From: CBDCFV01 sp965216425
GTDB taxonomy: Bacteria; Chloroflexota; Dehalococcoidia; Lucifugimonadales; UBA3495
DNA length: 64,000 nucleotides
Assembly: GCA_965216425.1 (NCBI GenBank)
Contig: CBDCFV010000006.1
Location: forward strand, 1 to 64,000
Direction: 5' to 3'
Shown here: in pieces, positions 1 to 8,643 of the stretch
Layout of the letters: each line of letters begins with the position of its first letter
Position numbering within the stretch: the first letter of the stretch is position 1
Translations under genes and position numbers: made by a program
Notes under the pieces: generated by a model
The model's input: the letters and a program-made list of their open reading frames with translations, nothing else
Told to the model about the DNA's origin: nothing
The model's database searches: none

Positions 1-555
1 ATAGCCCGGGTTTGGAACCCCACGGTGGTGTTTCAAGACGCCTTTGAGTACTACCAGGAAGTAGCCAGGGAGCAATTCGGCTGGGACGCCGGCCCTGAGT
101 ATTTCATTGGCTCCCGCTACATCCACGTGGCCGAGACCACCGACCAAGCAATAGACGAGTGCCGCGAAGCTGTGATGTACGTCCGTCGCCTCACCACCTT
201 CAGCCGCCCGGTGCAGGTGCCCGCCCCGGTTCCGGGCTTGCAGACCGACCGGTCCTACCAGTACCGCAAGCGCTCCTCAGGGGCTGAGATGCCTGGGCCT
301 GGCACCCCTTTTGAAAAGCTTCGGGAGACCGGCTTCATCGTTTGCGGCGACCCCGACTACGTAACTGAATGGCTGGCCAACGACATGCAGACCGCCGGCT
401 ATGGCCATTTCCTGGGCATGTTCCGGGTGGGCAAGAACACCCACGAGAACGTCATGAAGTCAAAGCGCCTGTTTGCTGAGGAGGTTATGCCGCGGCTTAG
501 GGACATCAACGCCCGTGAGGCCAGGGCCCCGGAGAAGCAAACCGGGGCAGTTTAG
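1..555 (+). CDS. LLM class flavin-dependent oxidoreductase, C-terminal part
   Basis: The reading frame is open from the first base of the window, so the 5' end is missing and only the last ~185 residues are present. The visible part is the C-terminal half of a luciferase-like TIM barrel: a hinge of aromatic residues, a segment GFIVCGDPDYVTEWL typical of the 'GTPDE' helix of this family, and an end of the form FRVG...KRLFAEEVMPRLRD that is also recognisable in the oxidoreductase at 16966. The family uses FMN or F420 to oxidise organic substrates; the substrate cannot be told. A short unknown gene follows after 43 bases on the same strand and may be co-transcribed. Confidence 0.8.
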   Translation: MARVWNPTVVFQDAFEYYQEVAREQFGWDAGPEYFIGSRYIHVAETTDQAIDECREAVMYVRRLTTFSRPVQVPAPVPGLQTDRSYQYRKRSSGAEMPGPGTPFEKLRETGFIVCGDPDYVTEWLANDMQTAGYGHFLGMFRVGKNTHENVMKSKRLFAEEVMPRLRDINAREARAPEKQTGAV

Positions 556-598
556 ATTCAGGGTCGCTGCTCAAACGAGAAATGGCAACGAAAGAAAA

Positions 599-1107
599 AT
601 GACCCTTCCATTGTATGAAGATTTTAACTATACCCTGACCCGGGAGTCCTTGGAGACCCGGGGCGAATTTCATGAGGCCGGAGAAGGAAAAGTCTCCATC
701 GGCTGGGAGATGTTGGTGCCCCGCCAGGGCCCGACGGAGTACCATACCTCCTGATTTTCGTAGGGCCCACCTCCGAGCACCGGGGCTGCGCCATGCGGTT
801 GTGCTTGGTGGACGGGCAGGGTGTTCAGGTGTCGGACGATGCGGAGATAACTCTGGAGACTTACTACAGGACCGGCTCGGAGCGCACCGTTATGTTCCAA
901 GGCCGCTACGGAGACTTTTCCGGGATAGCCGACCAGCGGGCTCCGGGCTCCGCTCGGACGGTGCAGAAGCGGGCCGAGTCGGGCGAGGACTACGTGATTC
1001 GCTTTGGGGTCACTCTTCCCGAGGAGTCCCCTCTGCCGGACCCCGAAGCCAACGAATCGTACTTCGAGCTTGAGTGCGTCAAGCTCTGGTGGAATGAAAC
1101 GGCCTGA
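599..1107 (+). pseudogene. Unknown protein, interrupted by a one-base frameshift
   Basis: An ATG at 599 opens a frame that reads MTLPLYEDFNYTL... and stops at 754. From about 721 the frame one base back continues seamlessly (PYLLIFVGPTSEHRG, then the part starting at 793) to a stop at 1107. Restoring one C in the C-run near 719-722 would give a single protein of about 170 residues. I recognise no family; it has an even mixture of strands and charged residues and no signal peptide or membrane segment. It lies between the LLM oxidoreductase and an alpha/beta hydrolase on the same strand. The lesion could be real or a homopolymer sequencing error. Confidence 0.6.
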
Positions 1108-1157
1108 CCCCGTGGAATCTTACATCGGAGCGGGGATGATGCCAAAGAGGTGGGCTT

Positions 1158-2012
1158 ATGGGAGCCGCTGACGGGTCCATTTTCAGCCGCAAGGTAGTCC
1201 AGGCCGGCGGGTTCGACATTTCCTGTTTGATGGGCGGCGCCGACGAGGGCATCGATCCGGTGCTTTACCTTCACGGTCTGGGCGGAGCCGGCAAGTGGGA
1301 AGCCTGTCACATGGCCTTGGGCACCACCGCCCTGACCTACCTGCCCCAGTTGCCGGGATGGCGTGAAGGCCGGCCGCCGGAATCGCTGCAGTCCGTCGCT
1401 GATTACGCCGGTTTGGTCCTGGACTTGATGGACGCCCTGGAATTGGAACGGGCCACGTTGGTGGGTCACTCCATCGGCGGGTGGATTGGGCTGAAAGCGG
1501 CGGTCCGAAGCCCTGGGCGGGTCAGCCGGATGATAATGGCAAGCCCGATGGGATTGGACTTCCCCCCGGCTGCTTCCCCGGACCTGGCCGGCTTGGACCA
1601 GGAATCCTTCGCCACCGCAGTGTTTGCCAAGCTGGGCCTCATCGCCACCGCCCAGTCCTACGGATTCGGCGCGGAGTGGGAGAACGTGCGGAGAGGCCCG
1701 GAGTTCGAACGCCAATGGAAGGGCCGGGACTTGGTTGCCGAATTGGTCAAAGAGGGGTGCGCCGACCCGGAGATGACGGCTATGCTTCCAGTCATTGAAG
1801 CCGAGACCCTGCTGGTCTGGGGCCGGCAGGACGGGCTGGCGCCCGTGGAACAGGGAGAAGCCCTGCGTTCCACTCTTCCCAACTCCAGGCTGAACGTGAT
1901 AGACAACTGCGGGCACTTGCCGATGGCAGAGAAACCGGAAACCTTCAACCGCTTGGTCCGGGACTTCCTGGTGGGAGTGGAGGAAGACATTCCCGACGTG
2001 GTTCGGGTCTGA
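1158..2012 (+). CDS. Alpha/beta hydrolase
   Basis: A 284-residue cytoplasmic hydrolase. The fold signature is complete: oxyanion-hole segment LYLHGLGGAG (about residues 36-45), nucleophile elbow GHSIGG with Ser105, acid WGRQDG with Asp225 and base CGHLPM with His253. A variable cap lies between residues about 135 and 205. Length and motifs fit the esterase / C-C bond hydrolase (MhpC-like) branch, but the substrate is not predictable. It sits between an unknown gene and a MmgE/PrpD gene on the same strand, a context suggesting degradation of a small organic acid or ester. The start is the first ATG, after a purine-rich AAGAGGTGGG. Confidence 0.85.
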   Translation: MGAADGSIFSRKVVQAGGFDISCLMGGADEGIDPVLYLHGLGGAGKWEACHMALGTTALTYLPQLPGWREGRPPESLQSVADYAGLVLDLMDALELERATLVGHSIGGWIGLKAAVRSPGRVSRMIMASPMGLDFPPAASPDLAGLDQESFATAVFAKLGLIATAQSYGFGAEWENVRRGPEFERQWKGRDLVAELVKEGCADPEMTAMLPVIEAETLLVWGRQDGLAPVEQGEALRSTLPNSRLNVIDNCGHLPMAEKPETFNRLVRDFLVGVEEDIPDVVRV

Positions 2013-2155
2013 ACCTCTGGGCTTGCTTGAAAGGACCCACTGGCCTCCCCCGGATGGCTGACAGCCGCTGGACACCCGCCCGGCATGGCGGCAATTCCCA
2101 TCCCCACCTGCCCCATGGTAGCATCGCATCCGGCCCAAACCGCAGGAGGTCCCTC

Positions 2156-3522
2156 ATGGACATCACCAGAGGCATTGGCGAATATGTGACCGGCATCGAT
2201 ATAGAAGACTTCCCGCCCGAGGCGGTCGAAGCGGCCAAGGCAGCGATTATGGACTGCCTGGCGTGTATGCTGGTCGGTTGCCAGGAACCCTTGGCGGACA
2301 TCCTTTGCCGCTACGTCTCCGCCGAGAGTAGCGCTCCCGCCGCCAGCGTCGTGGGCCGGGGATTCAGGACCTCGGCGGCCAACGCTGCCCTCGTCAACGG
2401 GGCCATGGCCCACGCCCTGGACTACGATGACATTACCCAGATAACCAAGACGCACCCAACCGCTGTCCTGCTGCCCGCCGCTCTTGCTGTGGCCGAGGAA
2501 ACCGGAGCTTCCGGCAGGGAGATGCTGCTGGGCTACATGGCTGGGTTCGAGGTGGCCTGCGGCGTGGGCGAGGCCCTGAGTGAAGCCTATTACGATGACT
2601 TGGGGTGGCATCCCACCGGCCCCTTGGGGGCTATCGGAGCGGCGGCAGCGGCCAGCAGGATAATCGGCCTGGACTCGCAACAGGCGACAATGGCCATATC
2701 ACTGGCTGCCTCCCAGGCATCGGGACTGCGGCAGAACTTCGGCACCATGACCAAGCCTTTCCACGCCGGGGACGCCGCCCGGGCCGGGGTTGTTTCGGCC
2801 AAGCTGGTGCGGGACGGTTTCACAGCCAGCCAGGATGTCTTGGAAGGCCGGTTCGGGTTCATCCGGGCCTTCTCCGGCGGTCAGGGCTTTAACAGCGAGC
2901 AGGTGGTGGAAAACCTGGAGAACAAACGCTACCTGGTGGAATCGGGAATCGAATTAAGAAGTACCCCTGCTGCGGCAGCGCCCACCTTGCCCTGGATGCC
3001 ATCTTCAACTTACTGTCCCGGGGCGCCATCGACCCGGAGGCGGTGGACAGGATCGAGGTAATGGTGGACTTCGACCCGCCTCGCTCGTTAATTCACTCCC
3101 GCCCGGTGTCGTCGCTGGAAGGAAAGTTCAGTATGCAGTATTGTCTGGCGGCCGCCCTGCTGGACCGGCGGGTAGGGCTGCAGTCCTTCACCGACGGGCA
3201 GGTGTTGCGTCCCGAAGCCCAGTCGCTGATTCCCCGCATAGATATGCGGCGCATCCCGGGCAACGAGGGCAAGCCAAGTTGGACCGAGGGCTACAACGAG
3301 GTTGAGGTACATCTGAAGGACGGCAGCGTACTCCGGCAGCAAGCGCACCGCGCTAGCAGCGGCGCCCTGCGGGGCGTGACTGTGGAGGAGGTCCGGGAGA
3401 AGTTCAGGGACTGCGCGTCGCAGTCCCTGTCCGACGCAACGGCAGCGGAAGTCCTGTCCTGCCTGGACCTACTGGAGGAGACGGGACCGGTCAGCGGTTT
3501 GACGGACTTGCTCCGGGGTTGA
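2156..3522 (+). pseudogene. MmgE/PrpD family protein, frameshifted
   Basis: The family contains 2-methylcitrate dehydratase PrpD and cis-aconitate decarboxylase-like enzymes. A strong AGGAGGT (2144-2150) precedes ATG 2156. The first frame covers residues 1 to ~265 (MDITRGIGEYV..., AHALDYDD, GLRQNFGTMTKPFHAG) and then becomes nonsense. From about 2953 the frame one base back carries on with KKYPCCGSAHLALDAI and the C-terminal domain to the stop at 3522. Adding one A near 2952-2953 (GAATT) would restore a ~455-residue protein of normal family length. Key regions, including the Cys-Cys-Gly loop, are conserved, so the lesion is recent or a sequencing indel. Confidence 0.85.
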
Positions 3523-3595
3523 AGTTCTTGAACGGCGCCTCCGTGCCGAAGGGTCCAGCCCATACAGACCGGCAAAGCTGCAGGTCTCATCCAAT

Positions 3596-3654
3596 CCTCC
3601 CTGCCCGATTCCCTGCGTCCCGCAAATGCACATCCCACCTTGGCTTTAGTTTAG
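3596..3654 (+). repeat. 59-bp dispersed repeat, copy A
   Basis: A 59-base block starting CCTCCCTGCCCGATTCCC and ending GGCTTTAGTTTAG recurs at 16754-16812 (same strand, diverged) and 34987-35045 (opposite strand). The core CCGCAAATGCACATCCC is nearly identical in copies A and C. The IS5 element begins at the very end of this copy. It has no coding signal. Origin unknown; it could be the edge of an extinct mobile element or a small non-autonomous repeat. Confidence 0.65.
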
Positions 3655-3832
3655 GAATCCTCTGAACAAGGCCGTTTTGGCCTGGGTTGTGTTTGACGGA
3701 GCGGAGAAGGGGAGTGAGAACTGCGGTCTAGGGCTTGCTGTCCAGCATTCAGCCCCTTGAGTTTAGCCCCTGACTGGGCTGTTGGAGGCTTGATGCGGCC
3801 CTGAGACCGGCGTTGTCCCGCAGTTATGCGCA

Positions 3833-4805
3833 CTACGCCGTCAGTTGACCCTCCGCCGTCAGCAGGTTGCCCAGCCCGAACAGCAGCGCAAGCCGCTCCA
3901 TGTTCTTTGCCAGACCCCGATAGCGTACCTTAGTGTACCCGAACCGACACTTTACCTTCAGAAATGGATGCTCCACCTTGGCCCTCACCGATGCCTTCAC
4001 TTTTTCCGCCAGCGCCTCTTCGCTCCCGGGCTCCAGCTTCCGGCGCTGCCCCGGACGCATCGCCACCCGCCATTCCACCTCCAGCCCCAGGTTCTCCTGC
4101 CTCTTGTGACCCCCTGATACCCAGCGTCGCCCCACACCACCGTCTCACCGCCGTGCGGCAGTTTGTGAGCCTCCGTAACATCGTGTACGTTAGCCCCCGT
4201 TGCGCTCATGCTATGCACTATGCCCGTGCCGGCGTCCACCCCAATGTGTGCCTTCATCCCGAAATGCCACTGGTTCCCCTTCTTTGTCTGATGCATCTCC
4301 GGGTCCCGCTCCCTGGCACGGTTCTTGGTGGAGGACGGGGCCTCGATGATGATGGCGTCCACGATGGTTCCCTCCCGCAGCTTCAGTCCCAGGGACTCCA
4401 TGTTGGCGTTGATCTCCTCCAGAAAGCCCTGCCCCAAGTTGTTCTTTTCCAGGACATGACGGAAGTTGAGGATGGTGGTCTCGTCGGGCAGGGGGCCTGA
4501 GAACTTCAGCCCCACGAACCGCCGCACCGGCTCAGACTCGTAGAGCAGAGCCTGCCCTCACGAAAGCGGGGGGCCTCCATGCCGGGGTCGCTCAAGTTGT
4601 AGAAAAGCTGGATACAGTGAGTTCTCAGCGTGGTGGGCAGAGGATATGGATGGCGCCCCCTTCCGGCCTTTGGGTAGAAGGGACGGAGTGGGTCCTCCAG
4701 CAACTGCCAGGGAATCAGGCCATCCATCCGTTCCAGGAAGAGTTCCCGTCGGGTCTTGCGCTTCTTGCCCTGGTATTCCAGGTCGGAAAAAGTCGGCTGG
4801 TCCAT
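3833..4805 (-). pseudogene. IS5-family transposase, two frameshifts
   Basis: Reading the minus strand, frame one (from 4805) gives MDQPTFSDLEYQGKKRKTRRELFLERM..., the usual IS5 N-terminus. A second frame (~4545-4100) gives RRFVGLKFSGPLPDETTILNFRH and KKGNQWHFGMKAHIGVD up to VWGDAGYQG, which carries one catalytic Asp. A third frame (to 3833) gives the glutamate-containing end KVEHPFLKVKCRFGYTKVRYRG. The first break coincides exactly with a palindromic mini-element at 4546-4574, inserted where a normal IS5 transposase would read GMEALLYES. The gene cannot make an active transposase. Confidence 0.85.
4546..4574 (-). repeat. Palindromic mini-element inside IS5 transposase
   Basis: Read on the minus strand: a C-run, GCTTTCGTGAGGG, then CAGGCTCTG. 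It is a member of the family described at 11806, 12023, 12195, 26925 and 27644: an imperfect CCCCG...CGGGG stem followed by CAGGCTCTG. It adds about 23 bases to the transposase gene and throws it out of frame. Confidence 0.7.
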
Positions 4806-4884
4806 CTACCTTCATCCTCCAACGACATGGCAGGTTCATCCTTACTATGCCACATCCCACCCAACTTGTTCAGAGGATTCCTAG

Positions 4885-6446
4885 CAGCCTGTCTGAGGAT
4901 TGACCGACTGGCGGTGTCGGTCAGCCGGGATTGCCCTGCGGCAACAGTTCTTGCGTGGTGGGGTTAGGCACATGCGGATTGTCGCTTGAAAATCCCACTG
5001 GCCATGGTCCGGCACGTGGCCTTGTTGTTCCCAGTGGCGCCCTTGCCTCTCACCTTGCCGGACATCCCGGCCCCGAAGCGGAACAGCTTGAGCAGGTTGT
5101 GGCCGACGCAGATGAGCAGCCACTCCCGGTTCACCTTCGCCAGACCCCGAAGCAGGAACTGCCGGAAGCCCCGGCCCTGCTTGATCTGGCCGAATACCGG
5201 TTCCACCGTCTCCATTCGAAGGGCGTAGCGTTCCCTGCCCCGTTTCGTCCGCAGCTTGCGGCGCATCCGGTCCCTGGCCGACAGTCCCTTGGGTATGCGG
5301 CCGCGGGGCGCCGGTGGCGGCACCCAGCCGTGGCGGGTTTTCTCCGGCGCGACGAACGGGTCAACTCCCAGGGCGTAGAGTTCCTCCACCTCCTTGGCCG
5401 AGTAGTATCCGGCGTCGGCGGATACCTCTTTCGGCACCGCGCCCACGTTCAGGATGGTCTCCTCAATCATGCTCACGGCCTGACCCTTGTCCGAGGGCTG
5501 ATCGGTGGCACGGGCCGCCACCATCACCTGGTGCTCGCTGTCCACCACCGCCTGACAGTTGTAGGACTGCTGGAAGTCCCTCCCTCCCGGACCGGGCATG
5601 ATCCGGGAGTCCGGGTCAGTGAAGTTCCGTTGCGCCTTGTCATCAGGCACCCCGGGGTGATTGCGGCCCTCGGACTCAGCCTGCTCCGCCTCCGCCAGGG
5701 CCCCGGCCTCCAGCGCCGCCTTGGCCTCCCTTATCTTCCGCAGCCGGCTCTCCCGGAAGGCCAGTTCCTCCGGCAACTCATCCCCACGCCTGTCCTTCCC
5801 GTAGCGGCGGTCCTCCTCCTCGTCCACCTCCTGCGCCTTGCGGAGCAACTCGTCCACCTCGGCCTGCAACTGCGCTTCCTTCTCTTTCATCCGCCCGTAG
5901 CTCATCGCCTTGTGCTTTGAGGCGTTAGCCCTCACCTTGGTGCCGTCCAGCGCCACGTGCCCCAGCTTCACCAGTCCTGCCTGCTGGCACAACGCCAGCA
6001 CCTGCAGGAACAAATCCCCCAACGCCTCCAGGTGGTCCTTTCGGAAGTCGGAGATGGTGCGGAAGTCCGGCGTGTTGTTCGCCGCCAGCACCCGGAAGGC
6101 TATGTCCTCGTGCAGCCTCTGGGCGATGCGCCTGGACGATGCCACACCGGTGCAGTAGCCGTAGAGCAGCACCTTCACCATCATCCTGGGATGGTAGGGA
6201 GGGCCGCCCCGCCTTTCCTGCTCGTAGCGTGCGGTGATGACCGAGAGGTCCAACTGGTCCACCACGTCGGAGATGAAGTAGGCCAAGTGATCCTCGGGCA
6301 GCCATTCCTGGAGGGCCGCCGGCAGCAGCAACTGCTGGTCCGGATCGTAGGGAAGGTAGGTCTTGCTCATTGACCGCTCCGCTCGTCTGATGCTCCGCAC
6401 CATCATACCCTCAATGGCTCACCAACCTTGTTTCTCGGACGGGCTG
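4885..6446 (-). mobile_element. IS1182-family insertion sequence, apparently intact
   Basis: Ends CAGCCTGTCTGAGGA (from 4885) and its near-complement TCTCGGACGGGCTG (to 6446) form imperfect inverted repeats. The tetranucleotide CTAG flanks both sides (4881-4884 and 6447-6450), a clean target duplication. One undisrupted transposase gene fills the element. It inserted precisely between the IS5 element and the truncated IS21 gene, so it is younger than both. Confidence 0.85.
4964..6370 (-). CDS. IS1182-family transposase
   Basis: An uninterrupted 468-residue DDE transposase. The N-terminus MSKTYLPYDPDQQLLLPAALQEW and following helices are the DUF772-type domain of this family. The catalytic core includes HVALDGTKV (first Asp), VSADAGYYS (second Asp) and METVEPVFGQIK (Glu). 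Between the first two lies an acidic, charged insertion of about 100 residues (EEDRRYGKDRRGDELP...), typical of IS1182 enzymes. I chose the ATG at 6370 because it matches the family start; an in-frame ATG at 6406 exists but lies close to the terminal repeat. This is one of only two intact transposase units in the window. Confidence 0.9.
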   Translation of the reverse strand: MSKTYLPYDPDQQLLLPAALQEWLPEDHLAYFISDVVDQLDLSVITARYEQERRGGPPYHPRMMVKVLLYGYCTGVASSRRIAQRLHEDIAFRVLAANNTPDFRTISDFRKDHLEALGDLFLQVLALCQQAGLVKLGHVALDGTKVRANASKHKAMSYGRMKEKEAQLQAEVDELLRKAQEVDEEEDRRYGKDRRGDELPEELAFRESRLRKIREAKAALEAGALAEAEQAESEGRNHPGVPDDKAQRNFTDPDSRIMPGPGGRDFQQSYNCQAVVDSEHQVMVAARATDQPSDKGQAVSMIEETILNVGAVPKEVSADAGYYSAKEVEELYALGVDPFVAPEKTRHGWVPPPAPRGRIPKGLSARDRMRRKLRTKRGRERYALRMETVEPVFGQIKQGRGFRQFLLRGLAKVNREWLLICVGHNLLKLFRFGAGMSGKVRGKGATGNNKATCRTMASGIFKRQSACA

Positions 6447-7386
6447 CTAGACGGTGCTCCACTTGCGCACCCTGGCCCGGTAGTTGACGTATTCCGGCAC
6501 AGGAGCTGGCGGCAGGCACTGCAGATGAGGAAGTTCCTGCTCCAGCTTTTCCTTTACCAGCCGGTGGCGCCGGTCCTCCACCTTGCCGACGAAGCCGGTG
6601 TAAGCGTCAACGGAATCGAAATCGCGGCTGCCCCGCAGCATGATGGCCTGGTCGAGGGCGTCCTTCAGACGGTAGTCGGCCTGCTCTGCGACGCCGTTTT
6701 CGTGGGATTCCCCGGAATTGATCGGTGTGGAGCGCAGGCCGTAGTGGTCCAGAAGCTCGGCGTAACTGTCATTGAGTGCACGGCCGCGGCTGCGCTTTAT
6801 CTCGTGGGTCAATGCTGAGGTGTTGTCGGAGCGTATCATCAGGGGCGCTCCGCCCAGTTTCCAGAGGGCGTTCTGGAGTCCCTGCTTCAGGGCCAGGAAG
6901 GTCTCGCCGGCAACCACTTCGGCGTAGCGCCAGCCCGAATGGCTCAATACCAGCTGGAACAGCAGGTGGCGGTAGGGCCGGCCGCTGATGGTGACTCCCA
7001 GGGAGTTGCAGCGGGTGAAATCGATCTGGGCCTCGCGGCCCGGTGGATACTCCCGCGGGAAGTAGACCTCCTGGTCCGGATCGTGCAATCCCCGCCAGTC
7101 CTGTAGTCGTCGTTGCCCTGAGCCTGCCGGCGGCTTCACCCCTGAGCAGGGGCTCGATTTCCTCCTCCCAGACCCCGTCGAAGGGGTCGGGCCGGGTACG
7201 CCACCAGCGATCCTGACTGGTCCCCGACGGCAGCGGGCCGCTCTGCCACTTGCGCGCCGACCGCTCGCTCATCCCGGCCACGGCTGCCGCCGTCTGTTGT
7301 TTCTTTCCTTGCTTCCTCTTCTGCCTCAATAGCATCACTTGCTGGTCTCTTATCAATCCGGTACCTCCGTACCGGATGATTACCAT
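6447..7386 (-). pseudogene. istA: IS21-family transposase IstA, truncated and frameshifted
   Basis: The minus strand from 7386 reads MVIIRYGGTGLIRDQQVMLLRQKRKQGKKQ, then a helix-turn-helix region (AAVAGMSERSARKWQ). A frameshift near 7140 leads into PREYPPGREAQIDFTRCNSLGVTI, LIRSDNTSALTHEI and NSGESHENGVAEQ, the DDE integrase core of IstA. The frame ends at the CTAG created by the IS1182 insertion at 6447, so roughly the last 150 residues and istB are missing. The N-terminal 30 codons and upstream sequence recur in inverted orientation at 11467-11591. Confidence 0.85.
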
Positions 7387-7420
7387 TTGTGACCGGCAAA
7401 AATAGTCAGCGCCAGCGGCA
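7296..7420 (-). repeat. 125-bp inverted repeat, left copy (IS21-type end)
   Basis: Positions 7420 down to 7296 match 11467 up to 11591 in opposite orientation with only a few mismatches. The repeat comprises the terminal sequence TGCCGCTGGCGCTGACTA, the leader and the first ~30 codons of an istA gene. The two copies point outward and enclose the NHL-DUF1501-DUF1800 operon (7609-11225), so the outer tips of the IS ends face the cargo. Confidence 0.9.
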
Positions 7421-7423
7421 GAT

Positions 7424-7600
7424 CTAATTGTCGTTGATCAGCTTATCGACGACCTCTTTTCCCGCGGGGGTCTGAAGGTCAACCTGGATGCCTTCCTTGC
7501 CAGCGTAGGGATGCGCCTCAACGTCACAGCACCCCGCCGGCGTCTCTGACGCACCACATCGTGGGAAAGTGCCTGGGAACGCGCACAGGTGTGGAAGCGC
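7424..7600 (-). pseudogene. Possible gene remnant between IS21 end and NHL gene
   Basis: On the minus strand a frame without a start codon ends in PAGKEVVDKLINDN at 7424, preceded by DVEAHPYAGKEGIQVDLQ. The amphipathic, protein-like ending suggests the C-terminal stub of a lost gene. Its frame overlaps the end of the NHL gene, so the upstream part is missing. I do not recognise the family. Confidence 0.3.
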
Positions 7601-7608
7601 GCAGGCGC

Positions 7609-8607
7609 CTACAAGTTCATTGAGGGTTCTTCGTAGTCCTTTAGCTTGTTATAGATTTGAAGCCGATGCTGGTAGGACTCCAAAACTATGACCCGGTCAT
7701 TCGAGTCAACGTTGACAGCCACCGGTCGCCGGAACCGCCATTCAGGCTCCAGATCTGTCCGCCGCCTGGCTTTGATGATATCCGGATTGGCGTCGATGTA
7801 AGTCTGGGTCCAGAGCGAAGGCTCTTGGGCGTCACCGACGAGCGCCGTAATATATTGGCCGTCTGCGGCGTAGATCTGGACGCGGTGGTTCCCCCAATCA
7901 GTTACGTATACATCCCCAGCTGAGTCCACTGCTACACCGGATGGCCCTTTGAGAGAGCCCACCCCGGGGTTGGAGCTTTCGAACTTAACGAGCAACTCTC
8001 CATTGGGGGCAAATTTTTGCACCCGGTTATTTCCCCAATCCGCGACGTAGATCTTGTCCTGACGGTCGACGCAGATGCCCCATGGCATATCCAGCTCTCC
8101 GTCACCTCCGCCTTGCTTCCCAAACTTGGACTGAAACTCACCGAGTTGGCTGAAACTTTGCACCCGGTGATTCAAGCTGTCCACCACCCAAAGGGTTCCG
8201 CGGGAATCGAAAGCAATTCCTGACGGTCCGTTTAGCTGCCCGTCTTCACTGCCGGACCTGCCCCAATGATACCGATAAGCACCCTCTCCATCGTATATGG
8301 TTATCCGGTTGACATACTCGTCCGAAACGAACACTCGTCCGTGACGGTCTAAATCAATTGAACGGGGCCATACAAAGCGCCCGTCTTCCGCGCCGACGGA
8401 CCCGAACTGACCTTGAAACTCGTGGTCGAAGGTGATCTTACTGACACGCTGACCCAATTGTTCCACACCGCGGCTCAACACATAAATTCTACCGTTCGAT
8501 CCCAGGGCGAAATCTTGGGGAGCCCAAAATCCCCGGCCGGACTGACTGTACATGCCTATACAGTAGCTATAGTCATATACCCGGCCAGCGGCAACGGTGG
8601 TCAGCAT
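7609..8607 (-). CDS. NHL-repeat beta-propeller protein
   Basis: A 332-residue protein built of NHL repeats, each with the pattern PSGIAFDSRGTLWVVDSLNHRVQSF (broken here as PSGIAFDSRG / VVDSLNHRVQ) spaced about 45-50 residues; five are clear, and a diverged first blade begins the chain. NHL propellers bind proteins or ligands; some relatives are lyases. There is no convincing signal peptide. It is the last gene of a minus-strand operon after DUF1800 and DUF1501. A paralogue of similar length lies at 56715, also directly after a DUF1800 gene; both end with a DANPD...RRR segment and a C-terminal blade ...RLQIYNK/RLQVYVK. This conserved pairing argues for a joint function that is not known. Confidence 0.85.
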   Translation of the reverse strand: MLTTVAAGRVYDYSYCIGMYSQSGRGFWAPQDFALGSNGRIYVLSRGVEQLGQRVSKITFDHEFQGQFGSVGAEDGRFVWPRSIDLDRHGRVFVSDEYVNRITIYDGEGAYRYHWGRSGSEDGQLNGPSGIAFDSRGTLWVVDSLNHRVQSFSQLGEFQSKFGKQGGGDGELDMPWGICVDRQDKIYVADWGNNRVQKFAPNGELLVKFESSNPGVGSLKGPSGVAVDSAGDVYVTDWGNHRVQIYAADGQYITALVGDAQEPSLWTQTYIDANPDIIKARRRTDLEPEWRFRRPVAVNVDSNDRVIVLESYQHRLQIYNKLKDYEEPSMNL

Positions 8608-8643
8608 ATCCGTTCTCCCGTGAAGGAATTTGGGATCATAAAG

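Larger units (their letters stand above)
3654..4881 (-). mobile_element. IS5-family insertion sequence, decayed
   Basis: Both ends carry the same perfect inverted repeat: AGGAATCCTCTGAACAAG at 3653-3670 and its complement at 4865-4882. The outermost bases are GG...CC flanked by TA on each side, consistent with a TA target duplication used by several IS5 subgroups. The single transposase gene inside is on the minus strand and frameshifted. The right end abuts the IS1182 element, whose CTAG target overlaps the boundary. The left end sits at the tip of the 59-bp repeat. Confidence 0.85.

Noticed and set aside
990..2138. 382-codon minus-strand frame over the alpha/beta hydrolase
   Set aside because: Antisense shadow; low-complexity translation, and the plus strand carries a complete catalytic triad.
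4931..5920. 329-codon plus-strand frame inside IS1182
   Set aside because: Antisense of an intact transposase with all catalytic motifs.
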